From: Anodontia alba
Lineage: Eukaryota; Mollusca; Bivalvia; Lucinida; Lucinidae
Assembly (NCBI GenBank): GCA_964016985.1
Contig: OZ024823.1
Location: 111,747,459 to 111,811,458, forward strand
Reading direction: 5' to 3'
DNA: 64,000 nucleotides
Below, one piece after another: positions 38,101 to 50,100 of the stretch; the first letter of the stretch is position 1; every line of letters starts with the position of its first letter. The translations under genes and the position numbers were made by a program. Under the pieces are notes generated by a model. The model did not search any database. It saw nothing but the letters and a program-made list of their open reading frames with translations, and was not told the origin of the DNA.

Positions 38101-41100
38101 CAGATGACAAATTGATATTTTTCTTATTTTTGCCACAAAACAGGTTTTGACACTTCGTGCAGTCAAAACCTGTTTTCTGGCAGAAATAAGAAAATAATAT
38201 TTTAAAATGTCATCTGCTGAAATGTATACCCAGAGGGCTAAGCAATAAAAACAAATTTCTGCATATCATATATCATAATCGGATTTTTGATTAACGTGCA
38301 GGTACAGGGGCAACATCCACATCAGTGGGCCCCCTTCCAGATAGCTGGCTTGCTGCACACATGGCAGAATCACACCAGATCTTCAGGTACGTCTATCATG
38401 AGGGTTGATAGCCGAGAGCTTCCACTCTCTGCAATCCCTCTCTGTCAGCCGCTTCCTTGTCATTTTGGGCCTCCCAGGCCCACGCTTTCCATCAACCTGT
38501 ATGTCAAAGGCTGTCTTGACTGCACCATTGGAGCGTTCCACATGTCCATACCATCAGAGTCTTCTCTCCTTCAGAATGAGGTCCAGATCCTCAATGCCAA
38601 GCCGCACAAGTAGCTCATTGGACCTGGTGGTGACAATGTCTTGCGGCCATTACATTGCAGATCTGTCTGATCATTGCCCTGTCATTTCGCTGCAGATGCT
38701 GGAGGTTCGGCTTTGTCAATGACCAAGTTTCGCTGGCATGGAGCATTGCGCTCCACACACAAGAGCTGTACACACGGCCACGTGTTTTTAAAGAGAGGTG
38801 ACGTGAAGAGAGGACTGGTAGCAGATCCTTGAACTTCTTCCAGGCAGTTTTCACACGTGTTGTGGTTGAAAGTTCACAGCCACCTGCTGCTGAGAGCATG
38901 CCTCCTAGGTAGCAAAAGGAAGCTACCACCTCAAGCTTGTCAGGTCCGACCTGGACTTCCTTCTGTGGTCTGCCATCCAAGGGGCGTGCAATTCCCTGGC
39001 ACCCTGTACATCTGTAGTCAGGATCCTTTTTCAAGCATTTGAGCCCACTGCATTTCTTGTGCACCCAGTGCTTGCAGCTTGGGACCCCAGAGCGGAACTC
39101 TTGTGATAAGGCTTCAAGCACAATGATGAAGAGCAGCGGGCTGAGTACTGATATTTGGTGAACACCAACCTTCACTTCAAACTCTTCACTGTACCCCTCA
39201 CCAACACGGACACAGCTCCGTGCAGTTGCATACATCCCCTGCACCAGTTGCATACATCCCCTGCACCAGTTAATAATCTGCCTGAAAATAAATACAAAAA
39301 TTTGTAACTGCAAAGAAATTTCCAGGCATTTGCTTAGATAAAAAGGCATTGTTTTCACCGCATCCATGAATAAGCACAGCAAATGCTTACTTTACTATCT
39401 TTTATTTCTATCTGTTTTCAGATTAACCTTTGCCACCCATTGGGCATACATGTATTCAAGAGATGACAAATTGCTGGATATTTTTACTATTTTTCCCAGA
39501 AAACAGTATTTGACATTTCATGCAAATTCTCCAGTGTTTTCTGGGAAAAATAAGAAAAAACATTTCAAAATGTCATCTGCTGAAAATTTTACTCAGTTTA
39601 TTAGGCATTTATTTAACTGACACAAGTATTATGGTACAAATGTAGATGTCTTAAAATTTAGAACACTTTGTTCCAATTTTACCTGGTATTTGCCTGAATT
39701 TTGCTTTTTATGCAGTTGTTTCTTAAAATACTAAGTGGAATAACAAACAGTGTAGACCCTGATCAGAAGGAACCATCTGATCTGGGTCTGCCCTATTTGC
39801 ATAGTCATTTTGTCAGACACTTTGGGGTATGAGATTTTTGAAAAATTGCCGTATCTGTTTGTATTCTATAAGAAAACTGGAACTGCTTCCATGTTCTTCT
39901 AAAAGTTATTTTATTTTGTCTTGTTAGTCAGCATCATCCATACTAACTTCAATATAAGCCTGGGAAATGTTACATAATACTTGGTGTTTTGTGACATTAT
40001 AAATAGTTTTAATGACTTTGTAGCCTGTTTGATGCTCTTTTGTAATTAGTGCTTGGTAACATTGTGACTGATATTTGATGCAATTCTCAATAAAAGTTTT
40101 GCAGTATAACAAATTCATTGTTTGGATTCTTAACAGGCACCATGGATTCATATTCCCTGCCTAAGATGTACATTATATAGTTGATGACTTGATTAGGTCG
40201 ACATCAGGGCCCAGTTGTTCAAAGCATCGTTAGCTTAACGAGCTCGTTAAGGGTCATTTCGTTAAGTGTTTTAGCAGATTCAATATACAATATTCTGATA
40301 TTTTTTGCTGATAAAATGTGAGTAGCTTTTGCACTGCAAAAGCTACTCACATTTTTTCAGCAAAAAATTTCAGCATATTTGCGTATCACTCAATATAAAT
40401 TTTAACGTATCGTTAACTAACGATGTCGTTAGTTTTGAACAACTGGGCCCAGGATTTATCAACCCCAGAAAATGATACATGTATTCACTGAGGCCGAAGT
40501 GATGTTCACCATGTCAAGAATCCAAAAACTAATAATGTCTCATCTGACATTGTTAAAATAATGTTAACATGATACAACACGTTTTTTTTTTCTTTTTTTT
40601 TTTTTGAAGAAATAATAAAAAAATATAAACACTACACCACAACCTCTTTATAACACTATTGTTGGGGTCCATAGCATAAACTGTGGTACTTAAACAACCA
40701 TGTTCTTAGAAGCCAACTGATCTGGATCTACACAGTTTGCAAAGGCAGGCTATATCCGGATTCAGCAGGACAAGGGTTAATACTCAGGTGCAACATAAAC
40801 TTCAACAAAGACCACTCCTGAAGGAGCCATCTGATCTGGTTCTGCACTTTATCATCATATTCTGTTAAACACTTATATTTGGCTGTCACTTTATTTTGGC
40901 ACTATTGGTGATCTAGGCAAAAACTGCCAAAATAACCTGAGCCAATTTTAGTTTTCAATAAATCAGTATACACCTTAAAGTATGAATGTGCCCAAATGAA
41001 AATGTACAAATAAGCCCTTCCCTTCAGACTGCTAAATTTTGATGCCCCAGGTATTAACCCTTTAAACGCCTATCACAACAGTTGTCGTCTGCTGTGTCAT

Positions 41101-44100
41101 CTGCTTGTGAATTTAAAAGTCATTTTTGCAAACAGTGTGGACTCAGATCAGACTGCTCCTTTAAGAGCAGTCTGATCTGGGTCCACATTGTTTGCATATA
41201 TGCAAAAATAGGTTTGAAAAGTTTGCAGGAATATTCAGCAGACAACATAAACAGACGACATTTTCAGATGCATGTTTTCATGGCGTTTTAAGGGTTAAGT
41301 GTTTTATTGAGCCTCACCAAGCAAAAATATGTCTTCTGGTTATGTGCTGACATTGAAGGCCCAGATCAGACTGCACTGATGATAAGGGCCTTCACTGTCC
41401 ACAAAGAAAATGTTTGAATGGAGGGCAGAGACCTGAATGATACTTTGCACTTGTGCAGGATGATCTTTTGCTCATGCTCGAAAGCAATTTGTTTTGCTTG
41501 ACGTGGCCCAGTTGGTGTCAGTTTATCCATCTATATTTACAGACAAATGAATGCGTATATCTGTAACTTTGGAGAGCATTGGTTTGCAATCAGGAAGATT
41601 GGTCGTCAATGGTTTAATCTAAACTCCCTCTTGACAGGACCAGAGTTACTCTCTGACACATTTCTGAGGTTGTTTCTTACTCAGCTACAGCAGGATGGTG
41701 AGTACATTTACATTGCTCCAGATAAGAAGGAGCATTACAAAAACAGCCCTATTCATATATGTAGAAAATTTCACCTCCCAAAATATCTCTGATATTTTTC
41801 ATATTTCTGCTCAAAACATAGAGTGTGGGTACTTGTTAGGCCTCAGCAGTTCTAACAAGTACCCACAATCTATGTTTTTGAGTAAAAAGAAGAAAAGTAA
41901 TGTATACCCCTGTAAACCCCAGTTTTACTATATAAAAGTGGGGTTTAAGGGGGTCAAAATTATATAGGCATGTTTTCGTGATGATCCACATACTTAGGTG
42001 ACTCAGTTGGGTGTGCTTCCGACTGGTGATCAGGAGACCACAGGTTTGATCCCCAGGGTCTGGCAACATCCTTTCATGGAGATTGATCATGAAATATTTT
42101 CTTTGGTCATTCTCTTCCTTCCATTGATCCAATTTCTGGCAAAAGAATGTGCACAAGTACTGGTTGACCACTCAGTGGACATAGCCTGCCCAGGAAAAGC
42201 ATAGTTAAATAAACTGAACGACTAGACAGGACCATAATAGTATTGACTGGGCCATTAAACTCCAACCAACCAACTACATATTTTTGTCATGCGTGCTTTT
42301 AGCATGGCGTGATATAGAGATCCGGTTTTCCCCATCCATCCATTTTTAGCTCACCTGAGCTGAAAGCTCAAGGTGAGCTTTTGTGATCACTCACCGTCCG
42401 TCGTCGTCGTCGTCGTCTGTAAGTCCGTCCGTCCGTCCACAATCTTTAAACAACATCTCCTCCTAAACCACTAATTGGATTTTGACCAAACTTCACAGGA
42501 ATGATCCTTGGTTGGTCCTCTTTCAAAGTTGTTCAAATGGTTCTGGTCCGTTGCATATCTAGGTCACAGGAGCTAAAAATAGATTTTTTAACTAAAAACT
42601 TAAAAAATCTTCTTGTCAGAAACCACTGGACCGATTTCAATATAATTTTGCAGAAATGTTCCTTTGGTGATCCTCTACCAAGATTGTTCAAGCCATTTGG
42701 ATTCGTCAAAAAACATGGCCGCCAGGGGGCGGGGCTTATTTTCCCTATATATCTATATAGAAGACTTTAAAAATCTTCTTGTCCGAAACCACTGGACAGA
42801 TTTCAATATAATTTTGCAGAAATGTTCCTTTGGTGATCCTCTACCAAGATTGTTCAAGCCATTTGGATTCGTCAAAAAACATGGCCGCCAGGGGGCGGGG
42901 CTTATTTTCCCTATATATCTATATAGAAAAGTTTAAAAATCTTCTTGTCCGAAATCACTGGACCGATTTCAATATAATTTTGCAGAAATGTTCCTTTGGT
43001 GATCCTCTACCAAGATTGTTCAAGACATTTGGATTCGTCAAAAAACATGGCCGCCAGGGGGCGGGGCTTATTTTCCCTATATAATCTATATAGAAAACTT
43101 TTAAAAATCTTCTTGTCCGAAACCACTGGACCGATTTCAATATAATTTTGCAAAAATGTTCCTTTGGTGATCCTCTACCAAGATTGTTCAAGACATTTGG
43201 ATTCGTCAAAAACATGGCCGCCAGGGGGCGGGGCTTATTTTCCCTATATAATCTATATAGAAAACTTTTAAAAATCTTCTTGTCCGAAACCACTGGACCT
43301 ATTTCAATATAATTTTGCAAAAATGTTCCTTTGGTGATCCTCTACCAAGATTGTTCAAGCCATTTGGATTCGTCAAAAAAATGGCCACCAGGGGGCGGGG
43401 CTTATTTTCCCTATATATCTATATAGAAAACTTTAAAAATCTTCTTGTCCGAAACCACTTTACCGATTTCCATATAATTTTGCAGAAATGTTCCTTTGGT
43501 GATCCTGTACTAAGATTGTTCAAAGCATTTGGATTTGTCAAAAAACATGGCTGCCAGGGGGCGGGGCTTATTTTCACTGAATATCTGTATAGAAAACTTT
43601 AAAAATCTTCTTGTCAGAAACCACTGGACCGATTTCCATATGATTTTGCAGAAATGTTCCTTTGGTGATCCTGTTGCAAGATTGTTCAAGCCATTTGGAT
43701 TTGTCAAAAAACATGGCTGCCAGGGGGGCGGGGCTTATTTTCCTTATATATCTTTATGGAAAACTTTGAAAAATCTTCTTGTCAGAAACCACTGGACCGA
43801 TTTCCATATGATTTTGCAGAAATGTTCCTTTGATGATCCTGTTGCAAGATTGTTCAAGCCGCCATGATTCGTTAAAAAACATGGCCGCTAGGGGGTGGGG
43901 TTAATTTTCCCTATATATCTATATAGAAAACTTTAAAAATCTTCTTGTCATAAACGACTGGACCGATTTCAATATAACTTGGCAGAAAGTTTCCTTAGTG
44001 ACCCTCTATCAAGATTGTTCAAGCTGACATGATTTGTCAAAAAACATGGCCGCTAGGGGCTGCGGGGCTTATTTTCGATATAATTCTATATAGAAAACTT

Positions 44101-47100
44101 GAAAAAATCTTGTCGTCAGAAACCACAGGACTGATTTCAATATAACTTCGCAGAAATGTTTCCTTGGTGACCCTTTACCAAGATTGTTCAAGCCGTTATG
44201 ATTTGTCAAAAAACATGGCCGCTAGGGGGCGGGGCTTATTTTCCAATATAATTTATCTATATAGAAAATTTTAATAGTCTTTTCAGAAAGCACTTGACCG
44301 ATTTCAATGTAACTTTGCAGGAATGTTTCTTATGTAACCCTCTATCAAGATTGTTTAAGCCGTCATGATTCGTCAAAAAACATGGCCGCCAGGAGTCGGG
44401 GCTTATTTTCCTTATATATCTATATAGAAAACTTTAAAACTCTTCTTGTTAGAAACCACTGAACCGATTTCATTATAACTGCAGAAATTTTTCCTTGGTG
44501 ACCCTCTACTAAGATTGTTCAAGTAATCATGATTCGTCAAAAAACATGGCTGCCTGGGGCAGGGCTTATTTTCCCTATATATCTATATATAAAACTTTAA
44601 AAATCTTCTTTTCAGAAACCAATGGACCGATTTCAATACAACTTGGCAGGAATGTTTCTTTGGTGACCCTCTACAAAGATTGTTCAGGCCGTCATGATTC
44701 ATCAAAAATCATGGCTGCTAGGGGGCGGGGCTTATTTTCCCTATATATCTATATAGAAAACTTTAAAAATCTTCTCGTAAGAAACAGTTGGACCGAGTTC
44801 AATGTAACTTGGCAGGAATGTTGCTTTTGGTGACCTTCTACCAAGATTGTTCAAGCCTTCATGATACGTCAAAAACCATGGTCCACAGGGGGGTGGGGCT
44901 TATTTTTCATATATATCTGCATAGAAAATTTTAAAATTCTTCTTGTCACATACCCCATGACTGATTTCAATATTACTTGGCTGGAATGTTGCTTTGGTGA
45001 ACCTCTATCAAGATTGTACAAGCAATCATGATTTGTCAAAAAACATGGCTGCCATGGGGTGGGGCTTGTTTTCCCTATATATCTAAATAGAAAACTTTAA
45101 AAATCTTCTTGTCAGAAACCACTGAACAGATTTCAATATAACTTGGTAGGAATGTTCCTTTGGTGACCCTCTACCAAGTTTGTTCAAGCTGTCATGATTC
45201 GTCAAAAAACATGGCCGTTAGGGCGTAGGGCTTTATAGCTATATAAAACTTTTTAAACCACTGGACCAATTTCAATATAACTTGGCAGAAATGTTCCTTT
45301 GGTGACCCTCTTTTAAGATTCAGTTCAGGTCGTCAAGATTTGTAAAAAAAACATGGCCAGGGGTGTGGTGGAGGGGGGTGGGGATGGTTAGTGCTATAAA
45401 GTTTATACAAAAATCCTAGAGCAGTGAACTTGGCTGAAACTTCAACAGTAAATATGCAAATCTGTTTGGTCAGGTGAGCGATATAGGACCATCATGGTCC
45501 TCTTGTTTTCATTCATCCATTGGTCCATCACTCCATCAACATGTGCGCCAACCCTTACTTTATCCCTAATTTTCAGGTTCATTTCCCAAGAACTATAAAG
45601 GCTACAGTGATGATAGTTGGTATAAACTTGCACTTAGGAATGACAACTCAGACAGCAGTATCCATATTTGACCTCAGCCTATATTTCAGGGCTTTGTAAA
45701 TTTGTGTGGCACAACATAGCCTTCGGTAGAATTCTTGTTCTTATTTCTACACAAAAACATATGTAATAGGTAGTCATTAGCAACCCCTTGCCAAGGCACT
45801 TCTACTGACTACCCACAACATATGTTTACATGGAGCAACAAGTAAATTATTAGTACTTTTAGGCAGAAATATGTGCCTTATTTGCTCCAGATATTTCCTC
45901 TATTTAGATAAGTCTGAGTAAATTGTACAAACAGTGTCGTTAGTTAACGTATTGTTAAAACTTTGATCATAAAATATGGCATATATGCTAATATTTTTGC
46001 TGAAAAAAATGTGAGTAGCTTTTGCATTTGCAAAAGCTACTCACATTTTTTTCAGCAAAAATACCTGTGAATTGGATATTGTACTAACTAAAGCAGTCAA
46101 CATTTTGACCACAAATGAGCTCATTATGCTAACGATGCTTTGAACAACTGGGCCCTGATTGGTTTGCAGTATTTGCCAATCAGCCAGCACTTTCCAAACA
46201 CATTACCAGCTAGCTAAATAGCCTTGTTCAAATTCTCTAAGTATTTAGGCACAGCCCTAGATAAGAGGGGTTATCAGGTAAATAGTTTTCTTATTTCTTC
46301 ATGAAACGTATGTTGTGAGTACCCATTAGAAGTTCTTGGTGAGGTACTTCTAATGAGTACACACAACATTTCATGTCAGAAGAAATAAGAAAAATGTCAG
46401 TAGTTTTGTGCTTGAAAAAAGCACCTTATCTGGATCATGTAGGTTAAATAAGGCAGATTTGTCTGAATACATGTTTTGTGATTACCGTATTTGGATGTTT
46501 TGTGATTACTGTATTTGGACACCTCAACTCCTTGCCATACTTGTTCTAAACTTTGTATAAGTACAATTCTAATGCACTTCCGTATGTAACGCGATGTCTG
46601 ATTGGATAACGTCAAAAATTTGCGACGGTATATTCTGCGATATACTGTCGGAAATCCGACGTCATCACGTAACGTCGCTTCTCATTGGCTAGCATTTGGT
46701 TTTACGCAGCTCACAGCACTTGTCGCTTTGTGCAAATAGTACAGTTATTCAACAGGAAAAAAAAATAAATGCATTAGAATGGGGATAACTGCATTGAAAT
46801 TTGTCATTTGGGGAGGTAAATCGGCGGTTTTACGGTCGCAAATTACGTTTTACGGCTCCGCTGACGCGTCGCCGTAAAACGAAATTTCCGACCGTAAAAC
46901 CTCCGATTTACCTCCCCAAATGACAAATTTCAATGCAGTTATCCCCTAATTTACTACTTTATGTTGTGTCTAAAAACTGCTGGATGGATGGCAGACAGTG
47001 AAGACCCTATGAGACGCTGCATTCTGCAGTGTCGCAACGTCTCATCTGGGTCTACACTTTTGCTCAGGCCTGTCTGTCCAAACATATACAGTAAATAGGG

Positions 47101-50100
47101 TATTAGTAGCTCTTACTGTTGCAAACACAGTATTGGGCATGTAGGTTGTTTTTCTCATGCCAGTATTGTCATCATTTGAGATTAACTGGAAAGAAATGTC
47201 TTATATGAACAGATGTCCAAGCAAGCTGATCATAGCTGTAGGTAAGAGGAATGTCCAGGCAAATATATTTCTTATTTCTTCATGAAAACACATCATGGGT
47301 ACTCATTAGGTAAATTGTCTCTCCTTTTGACTCATTTTTCCTAGAAATCTTTCTTTCTTACCTGGATCTAATATTGAAGATTTTGACCAAGCTATGTTTA
47401 GATGCTTGTCTTGGAGTTGACTGCTTTCACTAGGAATCTCATTTGAGCCAGCGCATGACATAACTTACAAAATGGCATGTATGCCCAGCCAAGACTCAGA
47501 TCAGCCTGGGTATCTGCCCAGTCTGATCAGTCTTAGCTGTCCATATGAAGAAAGTTTAGGTCCTTAGCTACCCATTGAGCCCACAGCTAAGACTGATCAG
47601 ACTGGATGGATGCCCAGGCTGATCTGAGTCTTCGCTGGGGGGCACATGCCATTTTGTAGGTTTTGTCCTGCAATGGCTCATTTCGAGGGTTGATCGCAAG
47701 ACTGTAGCATGTCAGATGGTTGTTTTTCCCAATACTTAATCTCCTCACCATGAAGGTGTTATGAAGATTACAATATTTCTTTCTGTAAACAATGGAAATT
47801 TAGGTGCCGTTGCTCGTATGAGCAATGGCACCTAAATTTGCATTGTTTACAAAGGGGTCAAAGTTGCCGCTAAACAAGGGTTTCAAAAATATGTTTGAGT
47901 TACTACAGTCTTGCGATCAACCCTCGATATGTTAATTCAGGATACTCCATCTTCATTGTCACTGGACACCTGACAGAATGTGAAGCGGACCAGCTGCTCA
48001 ACCTTATGCCTGCGGTCCAGCCAGTTAGACCACAGCTGATTGCTGATGCTACTGGTACCAAAGCTCGGGCCACTGGGGAATCTGCCACTGGGAACCAGGA
48101 GGAAGATGTACAGTTGACGAAAGCAATTAAGGAGAGCAAAGATCTCAATGAAAATGATGATAAATCTTTACAAAGAGCTTTACAAATGAGTATGGAAGGT
48201 GAGTCGTGATTACAGTCAATTTACAAAGAGCTTTACAAATGAGTATGGAAGGTGAGTCATGATTACAGTCAACTCTCTTAATAGTGGCACTCAGTACAAG
48301 ACAAAATTCATTGTTATGATTATTTGACTGGCACAAAATCTTCACTCAAGAGGCCACAATTAATCAAAACAGATACTTGTGCAAACAGTGTAGATCCAGG
48401 ATCTACACTGTTGCCTTTCTGTTTTTGATTTTTGACTGACATCCCTGTTAACAACAGTGGATGTGTCTAAATTCAAACTTTCAAAGACCAAAAAGTTCAC
48501 TTCTGACAGAAGCTTGGGGATGAAAGGATTAAAATAGCCAGAGTTTGCAAGTGCTCACATTAAATATGGCCATCCTCGGTGGCTCAGTTGGATACGCATC
48601 AGACTGGTGATCAGAAGGTTGTGGGTCCACTCCTGCCGGGTCAGCAACATTCTTTCGTGGAGATTTGATCATGAAATATTTTCTACGGTCATTCTCTCCA
48701 ATTTGCTGATTCAAGAAGGACAGTTGTCAGTTTCTGGCTAAAGAATGTGCACACTGTGCGGGACATGACCCCACTGAGTTGGCAGTAAAACCTCAACACA
48801 AAAACAAACAAACATTAAATATGGACTTCTCGTTAACCCATTTTAGTCCAGAGACTAATCTGATCAGGGTTTGTGCTGTTGACTCTTTGATTGTGTGTGT
48901 GTGTGCATGTGCATGTGTGTGTGTGTGTGTGTGTGTGTCTGTAAGGCGGGGTGGGGGAGAGGGGGTGTGAAAGTAGAGAAATTATTCAGTCTAAAATGGC
49001 TTAAATATGCCTTTGCACTTTTCTTTAATTATAGGTTATATAGAAGAATCTGTAGGTAGAATAGAAATGGCTACAGCAACAACAGCTGGCAATTGGTTGG
49101 ATGAAGGTCAGCCAGCTAGAAATAATAACCAAGGTGAAGGACATACTCTAGGTGGAGACTCAACTGAAACATTACAGGAACCCTCTGCTCTGCCCAGCGC
49201 AGAAGAAGTCCGAGAAAGAAGATTAGCTTTCTTTAAAAGATCTTCCCAAGATACAGCAAAAACAAATAACGAAAATAATTCTGGGCAAGATAGTGTAAAT
49301 GACAATTGTGTTGAAGATACATTGAATTCAAGTGCTTATCTTGAAGATGTAAAACCAACCAGCAAAATTGGAAAAGCACCAAGTAAGTTGTAAACAAAAC
49401 ATGCTGATTATTTTAATTTCTCCATAAAAAAAATATGTTCTGGTCCTCTTTGAATTGTGTTAGCAAGATAACTCTAATTAAAATGCACACCACATGTTTT
49501 CAAGGATAAATAAGAAAATATTACCATAATAACTTTAAATATTGGGACAAACATGCCTGAGCAAACAGTGTAGACCTAGATGATGCCAGATAATGCCACT
49601 CATCCAGCAATATTTTAAACATATCAGCGGGTAGAGGAACAGACCTTTTTCAAATTTTTGACAAAGAATGGTAAGGAGATGAGGTGTACCGATATTATTA
49701 TTTATAGCATTGTTAAATAAAGTACACCACAACCTCTTTATAACATTATTGTTGGGGTCCATTGCATTAAACGTGTTAGTTAAACAACCGTGTTATAACC
49801 AAATAAAAATGTATAGATTATATTGAAAAATGACCATTTATGGTCATTTTTCAATTTAATCTGTATATTTTTGGGATCCATCTTTGAACCGTGTTATATC
49901 TAAAACCGTGTTATGACGAACCGTGTTATAAAGAGGTTGTAGTGTATTTATAGCTATGTTTAAATACAGTAAATACATAAAAAATTTTAACGCCGGGAAG
50001 TACTAGTGGAAAAGGGCATATAGTTTTACCCTTCTGCATATATATGTCCATCCATCTGTCACACTTTATAGTATTGTTTGTGTCTCCGCAACTCATCCTA

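Noticed and set aside
38287..38722. Two plus-strand open frames of about 105 codons
   Set aside because: Shadows of the minus-strand LINE ORF2 fragment.
42501..43867. Series of overlapping 65-121 codon open frames
   Set aside because: They repeat the same peptide every ~166 bp on both strands and are translations of the Helentron-like tandem units.
42600..45400. CRISPR-like regular array
   Set aside because: Units are contiguous ~166-bp repeats without unique spacers, in a eukaryotic intron.
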